In this document: in pieces, positions 27,356 to 35,576 of the stretch | How positions within the stretch are numbered: position 1 is the first letter of the stretch | Layout of the letters: each line of letters begins with the position of its first letter | NCBI RefSeq assembly: GCF_002021925.1 | Contig: NZ_CP012546.1 | Span: 1,364,001 to 1,428,000, forward strand | Origin: Campylobacter pinnipediorum subsp. pinnipediorum | GTDB lineage: Bacteria > Campylobacterota > Campylobacteria > Campylobacterales > Campylobacteraceae | Direction of reading: 5' to 3' | DNA: 64,000 nucleotides | Made by a program: the position numbers and the translations under genes | Notes under the pieces: model-generated | The model's input: the letters and a program-made list of their open reading frames with translations, nothing else | Database searches by the model: none | Told to the model about the DNA's origin: nothing

Positions 27356-27802
27356 TCAATACTTTTTGATATTTTGACATTCTTTGCAAATTCCATATAA
27401 AATCATTGTATGCCCAATAAGATTAAATTTATTATTACTGGATACGATATGTTGTCTTTTTTCTATATCTTTATCAAAGAAAGTAATTATTTTATTGCAT
27501 TTTTCACAAATTAAATGATCATGATGAGAGCTTAAATTCAGTTCATACTCTCTAATATTATTTTTATTATATACATTAACCAAATTACATTCTGTTAAAA
27601 AATTCAAAAAAGAGTATATTGCTGTTAAAGAAATTTGCTCTTTATACCGTTTTTTAAAAATATTTTGGATATCAACTGCATTTAAATGAGCGTTTGAGAC
27701 ATATAAAATATTTAAAATTTTTTCTTTAATATATGAGTTTTTATAATTTAAATCATTCAACAATTCAGAAAAGCTTTTATAAATTTTGTCAAATTTATCC
27801 AT
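27356..27802 (-). CDS. Fur-family metal-responsive regulator
   Basis: 148 residues. N-terminal winged helix (LNAVDIQNIFKKRYKEQISLTAIYSFLNFL; note TAIYSFLNFL where Fur proteins have TVYRTL), then the dimer domain with the HHDHLICEKCNKII motif (about residues 93-106) and a second CKEC near the C-terminus, giving the four-cysteine structural zinc site. It could be Fur, PerR or a locus-specific branch; the divergence from the Campylobacter Fur I remember favours the last. It lies directly upstream of the array on the same strand, and 81 bases separate them. Confidence 0.85.
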   Translation of the reverse strand: MDKFDKIYKSFSELLNDLNYKNSYIKEKILNILYVSNAHLNAVDIQNIFKKRYKEQISLTAIYSFLNFLTECNLVNVYNKNNIREYELNLSSHHDHLICEKCNKIITFFDKDIEKRQHIVSSNNKFNLIGHTMILYGICKECQNIKKY

Positions 27803-27810
27803 ATTTTTAG

Positions 27811-27820
27811 TAACTTATAT
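27811..27820 (-). promoter_or_regulatory. TAACTTATAT copy upstream of the Fur-family gene
   Basis: The same ten bases seen in the array promoter, starting 9 bases before the regulator's ATG and next to a palindrome of TTATTAAAA type. It could be the site through which the regulator controls itself. In such AT-rich DNA a ten-base match of this composition can occur by chance about once or twice in a window this size. Confidence 0.3.
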
Positions 27821-27897
27821 TATTAAAATTTTAATAAATTTTATCATATAGCACTTAATAAAACCTAAAAATAAAGCATATTATAAGTTTGTTTTGG

Positions 27898-27903
27898 TAT
27901 AGT
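27898..27903 (+). promoter_or_regulatory. Extended -10 promoter for the 69-residue acidic protein
   Basis: TTGGTATAGT ends 32 bases before the ATG at 27935. TGGTATAGT is a good extended -10 for the housekeeping sigma factor of Campylobacter, which often lacks a clear -35. An AAAGG ribosome site follows. Confidence 0.45.
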
Positions 27904-27934
27904 GTCGCAATTTTTTTAATTAAAGGTAATAAAA

Positions 27935-28144
27935 ATGACATATGATGAATTAGAATTAGATGCTGTTTTGCTTGAAATATTAGAAAACAATGGAAGCTTT
28001 GATTCTTTGGATGATGAAGAGCTTTATGAACTAATAGAACAAGTAGCTCAATATACTGATGGAGATATAGAGGAAGCATTTGAATATATGACCCAATTCT
28101 CCCCTATCCCGAAAAAAAGATTTGCTTCTTTATTTATGGTTTAA
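27935..28144 (+). CDS. Small acidic protein of unknown function
   Basis: 69 residues, strongly acidic in the first 55 (ELELDAVLLEILENNGSF, DDEELYELIEQV, DGDIEEAFEY). It is predicted to be all helix and has no membrane segment. AAAGG nine bases before the ATG and a fitting promoter and terminator suggest a stand-alone transcribed gene. I do not recognise a family with certainty; similar short acidic proteins occur in Campylobacter. The frame in the opposite direction here is a shadow. Confidence 0.7.
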   Translation: MTYDELELDAVLLEILENNGSFDSLDDEELYELIEQVAQYTDGDIEEAFEYMTQFSPIPKKRFASLFMV

Positions 28145-28158
28145 TTTTAAACCATAAA
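28133..28158. terminator. Bidirectional hairpin between convergent genes
   Basis: TTTATGGTTTAA (28133-28144) and its exact complement (28147-28158) surround a two-base loop. The left arm includes the stop codon of the acidic protein. A/T runs on both sides make it usable from either strand, also for the Ysc84-type gene that converges from the right. Confidence 0.65.
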
Positions 28159-28167
28159 TACATTTTA

Positions 28168-28827
28168 TTAAAAAAATTTACTAGCAATTTCTTTTAGCTT
28201 TAAAGTATATTTACTTTCTTTTGGACTATTATTTAATATATCTTCGTATGTATACATTCTTTCATAATAATCATTTAGATTTTGCCTATTTATGCTCATT
28301 CTAGCAACATCAAGACTAGAACCTATAAACCAACCGCTACTATTACCTTTTATTAGCATATAAGCTGAGAGTTCAGGAAAATCGGTAGAAATACCATCTC
28401 TAATACCCTTATCCATAGCAGCTACTTCAAAATTTAAACTAATTGTATCCTCATTATCAGTAAATAATTTATCATAAGATCTTGAGCTTTTGAAAAATAT
28501 AATAAGGTCGCTAGAGGTTATGCCAATTTGTGGACCAAAACCACCACTAGTATAGTTTATAAAAAATGGGTTTGACCATTCACCATTATCATTTTTAGCT
28601 ATAAAAATTCCTTCGCTTTTTGATACACTAGCTAAAAGACCTATTTTTGAAACACTTGGAACAATAGCTATTGCTTTTATATCACCCTTTTTTAAACTAT
28701 TCTGTTTAGAATTAGCAAAATCATTTAAAATATTAATAGCTGTTTTAATGTTTTGATTTTGAATTACATCAGCATTTAAAAAGTTAAATATGAATAAAAC
28801 TACACAAAAAGTTTTAAAAAAATTCAT
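28168..28827 (-). CDS. Secreted Ysc84/SH3YL1-type lipid-binding domain protein
   Basis: 219 residues with an N-terminal signal peptide (about 1-19, ending LNADV). The rest follows the Ysc84 (DUF500) fold: KAIAIVPSVSKIGLLASVSKSEGIF, GGFGPQIGITSSDLIIFF, and SLNFEVAAMDKGI. In eukaryotes this domain binds phosphoinositides; in bacteria the role is not known. AAGGAG precedes the ATG. The protein is probably periplasmic; no lipobox cysteine is seen. Confidence 0.8.
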   Translation of the reverse strand: MNFFKTFCVVLFIFNFLNADVIQNQNIKTAINILNDFANSKQNSLKKGDIKAIAIVPSVSKIGLLASVSKSEGIFIAKNDNGEWSNPFFINYTSGGFGPQIGITSSDLIIFFKSSRSYDKLFTDNEDTISLNFEVAAMDKGIRDGISTDFPELSAYMLIKGNSSGWFIGSSLDVARMSINRQNLNDYYERMYTYEDILNNSPKESKYTLKLKEIASKFF

Positions 28828-28969
28828 AAAAATATCTCCTTATAATTTTCAAATATTTTATATATATTAACATTATAATATAATAAAAGTTAAAAAGTAA
28901 ATATTTTTATATAATTTTATGGCTATATTTCATACAATATATATAAAATAAGAACTTTAAAGACAACTT

Positions 28970-29584
28970 ATGAAATTTATACTTTTTTTTGAATATATAG
29001 GTATAGCATCTGCGGCTCTTAGCGGGTTTTTGTTTGCTATAAAAAAAGATTGCGATTGGCTTGGAGCTTTTCTTGCATCATTTTTAACAGCTCTTGGGGG
29101 AGGAATTTTAAGAGATATAATGCTTGGTAAAAGCATATACTCTTTTACTCATTATACACCAACTCTTATTGTTTTATTTGTGCTTTTTGTTGCTAATTTC
29201 TTTAAAATTTATAGACACAGGGAGAAAATTGAGAAAAAATTTATATTTATTTTTGCTGATGCAATAGATGTTATTTGTTTTTCAATAGTTGGAGCAATGG
29301 TTGCTATAGAGCATGATTATAATATATTTGGAGTAGCATTTATAGCTTTTTTTAATGGTGTCGGCGGAGGTATATTAAGAGATATTTTACTAAATGAAAT
29401 TCCGTGGTTTTTGACAACTGGTCTTTACGGCACAATTAGTTTTAGTGTTGGAATTTGTTATTACTTGTTATATATTTTAAATCTAAATAATGTTTTCTTT
29501 GTTGTGTTGCTTTTTACACTAGGAATAATATTTAGAATGCTGGCTTATTATAAAGGCTGGTCTTTACCTCCTTTAAAAAAATAG
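28970..29584 (+). CDS. TRIC/YicG-family (UPF0126) membrane channel
   Basis: 204 residues, about seven membrane segments. The two family repeats are obvious: LGGGILRDIMLGK near residues 43-55 and VGGGILRDILLNE near 129-141. Prokaryotic TRIC channels are trimeric cation-conducting proteins, though their physiological role is unclear. The gene is divergent from the Ysc84 gene, with a 142-base AT-rich intergenic region that must hold both promoters. Confidence 0.88.
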   Translation: MKFILFFEYIGIASAALSGFLFAIKKDCDWLGAFLASFLTALGGGILRDIMLGKSIYSFTHYTPTLIVLFVLFVANFFKIYRHREKIEKKFIFIFADAIDVICFSIVGAMVAIEHDYNIFGVAFIAFFNGVGGGILRDILLNEIPWFLTTGLYGTISFSVGICYYLLYILNLNNVFFVVLLFTLGIIFRMLAYYKGWSLPPLKK

Positions 29585-29616
29585 AGTTTTAATATATAAA
29601 ACATGAATATTTTAAC

Positions 29617-29649
29617 ATTAAGTTTTTATTTAAACTTAATCTATATAAT
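29617..29649 (+). promoter_or_regulatory. ahpC promoter region with inverted repeat
   Basis: TATAAT at 29644-29649 is a perfect -10. Just upstream, ATTAAGTTT (29617-29625) and AAACTTAAT (29632-29640) form an inverted repeat that covers the -35 area. It could be a PerR/Fur-type operator, which would fit the known iron/peroxide control of ahpC in Campylobacter, or the terminator of the TRIC gene. Confidence 0.5.
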
Positions 29650-29684
29650 TTCGTAATTAATAAATTTTATTACAAGGAGAATTA

Positions 29685-30284
29685 ATGTTAGTAACAAAAA
29701 AAGCACAAGATTTTACTGCCGCTGCTGTACTAGGAAACAATCAAATAGTTGGAGATTTTAATCTTTATAAAAATATAGGCGAAAAAGGCGCTGTAGTATT
29801 TTTCTACCCTATGGACTTTACATTTGTTTGTCCAAGCGAAATAATAGCTTTTGATAAAAGATATGATGAGTTTAAATCTCGTGGTATAGAGGTAATTGCT
29901 GTAAGCACAGACAATGAATTTTCTCACTTTGCTTGGAAAGAAACACCGGTAAACAAAGGCGGTATAGGCCAAGTTCGCTTCCCTATAGTGGCTGACAGAA
30001 ATCATGAAATAGCAAAAGCATTTGATGTTCTTTTGGAAGATGCTGGTATAGCTCTTCGTGGATCATTCTTGCTAGACAAAGATGGAACAATTCGCCACGC
30101 GGTTGTAAACGATCTTCCTTTAGGTAGAAATATAGATGAAATGGTAAGAATGGTTGATACGATGATATTTACAAATGAGCATGGCGAAGTATGCCCAGCT
30201 GGATGGAACAAAGGTGATGCTGGCATGAAACCAAGCACAGATGGTGTTGCAGACTATCTTGACAAAAACGCTAACAAGCTATAA
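29685..30284 (+). CDS. ahpC: Alkyl hydroperoxide reductase AhpC (typical 2-Cys peroxiredoxin)
   Basis: Cytoplasmic peroxide reductase. Peroxidatic Cys49 is in FTFVCPSE and the resolving cysteine near 170 in GEVCPAGW; GRNIDEMVRMVDT and the C-terminal tail are typical. 199 residues. AAGGAG lies six bases before the ATG. As usual in Campylobacter no ahpF follows; thioredoxin is the likely reductant. It is one of two peroxiredoxins in the window. Confidence 0.96.
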   Translation: MLVTKKAQDFTAAAVLGNNQIVGDFNLYKNIGEKGAVVFFYPMDFTFVCPSEIIAFDKRYDEFKSRGIEVIAVSTDNEFSHFAWKETPVNKGGIGQVRFPIVADRNHEIAKAFDVLLEDAGIALRGSFLLDKDGTIRHAVVNDLPLGRNIDEMVRMVDTMIFTNEHGEVCPAGWNKGDAGMKPSTDGVADYLDKNANKL

Positions 30285-30425
30285 TTTTTAAATGTGGGGG
30301 AGATTTTACTCTTCCGCTAAAAAACATCCGTTATATCACTACATTTTTGATTTTTACAAAACCTAAAATTTTTAAAAGCAAACTTTAATTATAATACTGC
30401 TTTAATAACCTTAAGGACTATCCCT

Positions 30426-31508
30426 ATGATATTTATGGATGAATATTTTCAAACCCAAAAAATTGTATTTAATGAACTAAAGAGTAGTTTTATCGATTCT
30501 GGATTGCATTTTTGCGAGCAAAATACAAAAACTTTAAACAAAGATGATATTGCAGCTTTTTTTGAAGATTTGTATTGTAATATAATTAATGAAAAAGAAA
30601 ATATGTCCTCCTTGCAAAATGATTTCAAAAAATTTAGTAGCGAGAATAAGCTTTTTAAATATAGTTTAGACTATGTATTGATAAATTTTATTTTTTTATA
30701 TTCAAAAAAAAGCGATAAGGATACATTTTTAAAACAGATGATATTAAGAATAGAATTTATAAAAAAATCCATGCTTGCAAGAATAACACTTGATTTACCA
30801 AGCTCAACTTTTAAAATTAGTACTGATACTTTTTTTGAACATCCTATAAACACATTTAAAAAAATGAAAGATTTAGACAAAGAGCTTGTGTTCTTAAATT
30901 TATATGATGGTGTTAATGTAAAAAACAGTGGTCACATAATAAGCACTTCTGATTCTAGTGTTACAATACAAGTTGATATTATACAAATTTTAGCAATGAA
31001 AGAAGAAGGTAATGCCTTTATACTTCAAAATGAATTTTTCTCAAAACACTTAAAAGCAGATATTATAGATTTTAACATTACCGCTCAAACTGTTACACTA
31101 AGTAATTTTAAAAGAATGGATGTAATGAATGCTAACAAAAGAAAGCATCAACGTGTAACTCCGAATAAATTCACAAAAGTACTGCTAAAAGGAACGCAAG
31201 ATGAAGTCTTGGGTAATATGTATGATATTTCAAAAGGCGGTCTTAGTGTTTTAACTTCACAAGATATTAAATTCAAGCAAGGTGAAGAGATAACGGCTAT
31301 TTTTAAGCTTGCGCCAGACAATGAAGATGAAGGCTTTGATGTAACTTTAAATCTCAAGCTTGTTGTTCAAATGAATTATAATGGTTTTATGAGATATTGT
31401 ATGCAAAACAGTAGCGAAACAATAGAACCTGCTTTGGATAATTTTATAGATAAAAGAGTTGATGATATTTTCAGGGAATTAAAAGAGCTAAAAAAACTAT
31501 ATATATGA
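30426..31508 (+). CDS. PilZ-domain protein
   Basis: 360 residues. The C-terminal third is a PilZ domain: RKHQR near 239-243 (the RxxxR c-di-GMP arm) and DISKGG near 266-271 (D/N-x-S-x-x-G). The first about 230 residues are helical and of no family I recognise (MDEYFQTQKIVFNELKSSF...). Cyclic-di-GMP binding is predicted from the two motifs. It overlaps the HerA-like gene by four bases (ATGA), so the two proteins are probably made together. ATG at 30426 with AAGGA upstream. Confidence 0.85.
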   Translation: MIFMDEYFQTQKIVFNELKSSFIDSGLHFCEQNTKTLNKDDIAAFFEDLYCNIINEKENMSSLQNDFKKFSSENKLFKYSLDYVLINFIFLYSKKSDKDTFLKQMILRIEFIKKSMLARITLDLPSSTFKISTDTFFEHPINTFKKMKDLDKELVFLNLYDGVNVKNSGHIISTSDSSVTIQVDIIQILAMKEEGNAFILQNEFFSKHLKADIIDFNITAQTVTLSNFKRMDVMNANKRKHQRVTPNKFTKVLLKGTQDEVLGNMYDISKGGLSVLTSQDIKFKQGEEITAIFKLAPDNEDEGFDVTLNLKLVVQMNYNGFMRYCMQNSSETIEPALDNFIDKRVDDIFRELKELKKLYI

Positions 31509-33769
31509 TAGAAAAAAACATTCAAGAGAACTTAAAACTTTTTTATGTTGGCTTAGAAAACAACAAACCATTTTTTTATAAAAACAAAGACTTAACAACC
31601 CATGCAGCAATAATAGGAATGACAGGAAGCGGCAAAACCGGTCTTGGAATTTCTATTTTAGAAGAGGCTTGTATAGATAATATCCCGTCTATCATAATAG
31701 ACCCAAAAGGTGATATGACAAACTTATGTCTATCATTTGAAAATCTAAACAGAAATGATTTTTTACCATATATAGATGAGACTGAAGCAAATAATGAAAA
31801 TTTAAGCAAAGAAGAGTTGTCTGAAAAATTAAGCAAAAGATGGGGTGATGGCTTAAATTCAAGCTTTCAAGATATCTCAAGGATAAAATTACTTAAAGAA
31901 AGTGCTGATTTTACGATATACACACCAAAAAGCAATGCCGGAGTAAGCATAGCTTTGCTTGGAAATTTTGAAGCTCCGAATACCGATGATGATGAACTTT
32001 TAAACTCTTACATAAGCTCAATAACAAGCTCAATATTATCACTTTTAAATGTAAATGTGGATGAAACTTCAAAAGAACATATACTTATATCAAATATTTT
32101 TACTCATAAATTTAGCAAAAATGAAAGTATAAACATACAAGAACTAATTTTGTCTATACTAAATCCCCCATTTAACAAAATAGGTGTTTTTAGTTTAGAA
32201 CAATTTTATCCAAGTGATGAGAGAATGAAGCTAGGTTTAAAACTAAACACTTTAATATCTAGCAATAATTTTAAAGCATACACACAAGGGGAAGATTTAG
32301 ATATAAGTAAATTGCTTTTTAATAAAGACAAAAAAGCAAAATGTAATATCTTCACAATATCACACCTAAACGATAGCGAAAGAATGTTTTTTGTAACAAT
32401 CTTGCTTAATAAAATAGTAACCTGGATGAGAAGTACAAATGGAACAAACTCATTAAGAGCTATTTTATATATGGATGAAATTTTTGGATTTTTTCCTCCA
32501 AATGCAAATCCTCCATCAAAACAACCAATGCTTCTTTTGCTAAAACAAGCAAGAGCCTTTGGTATAGGATGTATATTAAGCACACAAAATCCGGTAGATC
32601 TTGATTATAGAGGATTAAGCAATATAGGAACTTGGTTTATAGGAAGACTTCAGACCGAACAAGATAAACAAAAGGTTATATCAGGGCTAAGTGGAATATC
32701 TGATATAACCAACAAAGAGCTTGAAAACACGATATCAAATTTAGAAAAAAGACATTTTTTGATTAAAAATATCAACGAAAGCGAGCTTCGCCTTATAAAA
32801 ACTCGCTGGGCTTTAAGCTATCTAAAAGGTCCTCTTTCCAAAGAACATATATCTACACTAATGAAGGATAAAAAGTCAAAAGATAAACAATCAAACGATA
32901 ATTTTAGCCATTCAAAACCGCTATTTTCTAGCAATATAACACAAATATTTGCTAGCAACAATGATGAATTAAGTGGAAATTTATTAGCCACTGCTGATGT
33001 TAAATTTTACAATCAAAAACTTGGCATAGATACAACAAAAAAATTAACCTTCATAATACAATTAGACAAATCCGATACCAGTGTAAATTGGGATAAAGCT
33101 ATAAAAAATAAAAAAATAATTCAATTACAGCCAAGTAAAAATCCAAAATTTAAGCCAATTCCTGATTTTATTTTAAACATAAAAAACACAAATGAATTAA
33201 AAAAAGATTTTAAAAATTTTATATACCAAAATGAAAGTTTAACGATATTATCGGCCCTTGGCATAACATCAAAATTAGATGAAAGTAAAGAGGAATTTTG
33301 TCTAAGAGTGCAAGATATTTGCAATGAATTACTTGAAGAAAAAACACAAGATATTATGGATAAGTTTAAAAAAGAAGAAAGCAAATTATTACAAAAACTT
33401 CAAAAAGTAAACTATCAATTAGAAAAAGAAGAAAACGACCTTACATCTAGTAAATTAGATGCTATTATAAATATAGGAACGAGCATTATTGGTGCATTTT
33501 TTGGCTCTAAAACAAAAAATCCAAGAACGATAGCAAGTGGAGTGAGAAAAGCAAGTAAGGTCATAAAAGAAAAAAACGATGTAGAAATGTTGCAAGATTT
33601 AATAGATGATATAAACACTAAACTAGATGAACTATCTCAAACAATGCAAGAAGAAATTTCAAACTTAAAAGCTCAAAATGATATCAAAAATATAGAGCTC
33701 AAAGAGATAAAAATTATGCCCAAAAAATCAGATATTTTCAATGAAGAAATTTCTATTTTATGGACATAA
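31505..33769 (+). CDS. HerA/FtsK-superfamily ATPase with C-terminal coiled coil
   Basis: 754 residues. Walker A GMTGSGKTG is at 38-46, DPKGDMTNL near 64, Walker B ILYMDEIFGFF near 319-329, and the family's STQNPVDLDYRGLSNI and arginine-finger-type GRLQTEQDK follow. After about residue 450 comes a long charged region with coiled coils on both sides of a short glycine/hydrophobic stretch (NIGTSIIGAFFG). It belongs to the HerA/DUF87 (helicase-like) group used in DNA pumping, but the client is unknown. A NurA nuclease partner is not adjacent. The overlap with the PilZ gene suggests c-di-GMP-linked control. Confidence 0.8.
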   Translation: MIEKNIQENLKLFYVGLENNKPFFYKNKDLTTHAAIIGMTGSGKTGLGISILEEACIDNIPSIIIDPKGDMTNLCLSFENLNRNDFLPYIDETEANNENLSKEELSEKLSKRWGDGLNSSFQDISRIKLLKESADFTIYTPKSNAGVSIALLGNFEAPNTDDDELLNSYISSITSSILSLLNVNVDETSKEHILISNIFTHKFSKNESINIQELILSILNPPFNKIGVFSLEQFYPSDERMKLGLKLNTLISSNNFKAYTQGEDLDISKLLFNKDKKAKCNIFTISHLNDSERMFFVTILLNKIVTWMRSTNGTNSLRAILYMDEIFGFFPPNANPPSKQPMLLLLKQARAFGIGCILSTQNPVDLDYRGLSNIGTWFIGRLQTEQDKQKVISGLSGISDITNKELENTISNLEKRHFLIKNINESELRLIKTRWALSYLKGPLSKEHISTLMKDKKSKDKQSNDNFSHSKPLFSSNITQIFASNNDELSGNLLATADVKFYNQKLGIDTTKKLTFIIQLDKSDTSVNWDKAIKNKKIIQLQPSKNPKFKPIPDFILNIKNTNELKKDFKNFIYQNESLTILSALGITSKLDESKEEFCLRVQDICNELLEEKTQDIMDKFKKEESKLLQKLQKVNYQLEKEENDLTSSKLDAIINIGTSIIGAFFGSKTKNPRTIASGVRKASKVIKEKNDVEMLQDLIDDINTKLDELSQTMQEEISNLKAQNDIKNIELKEIKIMPKKSDIFNEEISILWT

Positions 33770-33773
33770 AAAA

Positions 33774-34607
33774 TTAAAATGAATCTTGACTAAGCTTATC
33801 TTTATAGCTATTTAAACTATTTTGTCTATCTTGTAAAAAATTACCTAGCTTCTTTTTATTCTCTTCAAAAAACACAGCAAAGTCCTCTTGTGATTGTATT
33901 TTTTCTTCTCCAAAGCTATCAAGCAAAACATTTGTAGAACCAACCAAAACAAGATATTTTTTTTCTTCATAACTAAACAAAACAACCTTATTTTGTCTAT
34001 CTATATATTTTTCATATATTATATTTATCTTTGCATTATTGCCTTTTATAAGCCACGACATACTATTTGTATTTTTTACTTTTCCATCTTTTGTTAATAA
34101 AACTTTTTTTACTAAAAATAAAAATACCAACAATAATAGCAAAACACCTACAACTAAAAAATACCTACTATCAAGCAATCCATCATCTTCTTTTGTCTTT
34201 TGTCCAACCATAATACTAGCTTTTGGGATATTTGCCAATTTTTCTGGTGTATTTTTCAAGCTAGCCCTTATTCTAAGACCAAAGCCATCTGTTGTTTTTG
34301 ATGCATTTACAAGTATTGGCTCTTTTGATTTTAGCTTTAATATCAAAGAACTTTGTCTTGGTTCAAAATCAAATTCTTGAACTATATCTGATTTTAAAAT
34401 TTTATTTATGTTTTCTTCAAAATTAAGCAAATTTAAGACCAAAGATGTATAATCTTTATCTCTTTTTTGAAATATGTTACCCTCATACGGAGCATCAAAG
34501 CTAAGCATGATATCAACCCTATCGGTTCTTTCGTAAACATTATATGTAAGCAAATTTACGGCATTGATGTTTGATAATAAAAGTAAAAATAAAAGTAAAA
34601 ATCTCAT
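33774..34607 (-). CDS. fliO: FliO-like flagellar export protein
   Basis: 277 residues: signal peptide (1-17), a periplasmic beta-rich domain (18-140, AMIN-like: NLLTYNVYERTDRVDIMLSFD), one membrane helix (about 148-166) and a cytoplasmic domain with a FliO-like part (MSWLIKGNNAKI...YLVLVGSTNVLLDSF). This extended FliO with its own periplasmic domain is what I know from C. jejuni next to fliN. FliO helps assemble the FliPQR export gate. It overlaps fliN by four bases. Confidence 0.75.
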   Translation of the reverse strand: MRFLLLFLLLLSNINAVNLLTYNVYERTDRVDIMLSFDAPYEGNIFQKRDKDYTSLVLNLLNFEENINKILKSDIVQEFDFEPRQSSLILKLKSKEPILVNASKTTDGFGLRIRASLKNTPEKLANIPKASIMVGQKTKEDDGLLDSRYFLVVGVLLLLLVFLFLVKKVLLTKDGKVKNTNSMSWLIKGNNAKINIIYEKYIDRQNKVVLFSYEEKKYLVLVGSTNVLLDSFGEEKIQSQEDFAVFFEENKKKLGNFLQDRQNSLNSYKDKLSQDSF

Positions 34608-34924
34608 AAAAGCTCTTTTTTAAAATATTGTATCACGGATTTAGAATCTAGTATCTCATTTATACGAATGGCTAGGTTTTTTTCATACACCATAACTTCG
34701 CCTTTGCCAAATATTCTATTGTTTATATAAAGCTCGACACTCTCTCCGGCTGGTTTTTCTAAGTCTATGACAGAGCCTGGCTCAAATTTCAAAAGCTCAT
34801 TTATACTTATAGTTGTAGTGCCAAGTTCTGCTATAAAATCAACACTTATATCCATAAGCTCATCATAGCTTTTAAAAAGTCCTAAATTTTCAAATATTTC
34901 TACAACTTCATTATCTTCAGTCAT
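34604..34924 (-). CDS. fliN: Flagellar motor switch protein FliN
   Basis: 106 residues. The SpoA domain (about 25-98) has the FliN signature: VDFIAELGTTTISINELLKFEPGSVIDL with GESVELYINNRIFGKGEVMVYEKNLAIRI. It is part of the C-ring that sets rotation direction and receives export substrates. It overlaps fliO downstream and the CheX-like gene upstream (both ATGA), making a three-gene translationally coupled unit. Confidence 0.92.
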   Translation of the reverse strand: MTEDNEVVEIFENLGLFKSYDELMDISVDFIAELGTTTISINELLKFEPGSVIDLEKPAGESVELYINNRIFGKGEVMVYEKNLAIRINEILDSKSVIQYFKKELL

Positions 34925-35343
34925 ACTTTTTTATATCCTATTTGAAATGTTCTATTTTTCATTTTATATATTATTTTATCATCTAATTTTATATTAAAGT
35001 TTTTAACTTCACCTAAAAACTCAGGTGTTCCAAGCTTGTATTGTGATTTATCATTTGAATTATTTAAAACAACTTTTACCCTGCCAATTATTTGATTTGA
35101 TATCTCTTTTGACAAATCATCAAAATCAGCTTCAACAACATCATCTTGACCAAAAAAAGCATTAGCAAAATTTTTTAGTGTGTCTTTTTTGAAAAAAAGA
35201 TAAAAATTAAACTCTGTATCATCTTTATACAAAGGTATACTAGCTCCATAAAAGCCTTTTCCTAGTGATTTTGCACTTTTGACATCAAATCCCAATGTTT
35301 GAACACAAAGATAATTTACAGCATCATCTATAACCGATTTCAT
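34921..35343 (-). CDS. CheX/CheC-like chemotaxis protein
   Basis: 140 residues with the CheC-CheX-FliY phosphatase-type signature LSKEISNQIIGRVK near 83-96 (E-x3-N-x3-G), preceded by a DDTEFNFYLFFKK strand. CheX dephosphorylates CheY-P. Whether it is active is unclear, but E and N are in place. Its position at the head of the fliN-fliO unit supports a role at the motor switch. ATG at 35343. Confidence 0.72.
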   Translation of the reverse strand: MKSVIDDAVNYLCVQTLGFDVKSAKSLGKGFYGASIPLYKDDTEFNFYLFFKKDTLKNFANAFFGQDDVVEADFDDLSKEISNQIIGRVKVVLNNSNDKSQYKLGTPEFLGEVKNFNIKLDDKIIYKMKNRTFQIGYKKV

Positions 35344-35576
35344 TAATTTTCCCTTGAAATTTACTTGGTGTTTATTATACTTTTGTTTTCATAAAATCGT
35401 TATAAAACTAAAATAAGCCATTTGTTTATTTTTAGTATGTTTTTATATTTTTAGTGCGAAATTTATTAAAGTTTTTTATACTTTAAAAATAAAAAAGCTT
35501 TTGTTTTTTTAAATTTTAATTTTACCAATACCATTTTATGATAAAATTTAATAAAAAAACAACTATAGGACAAATC

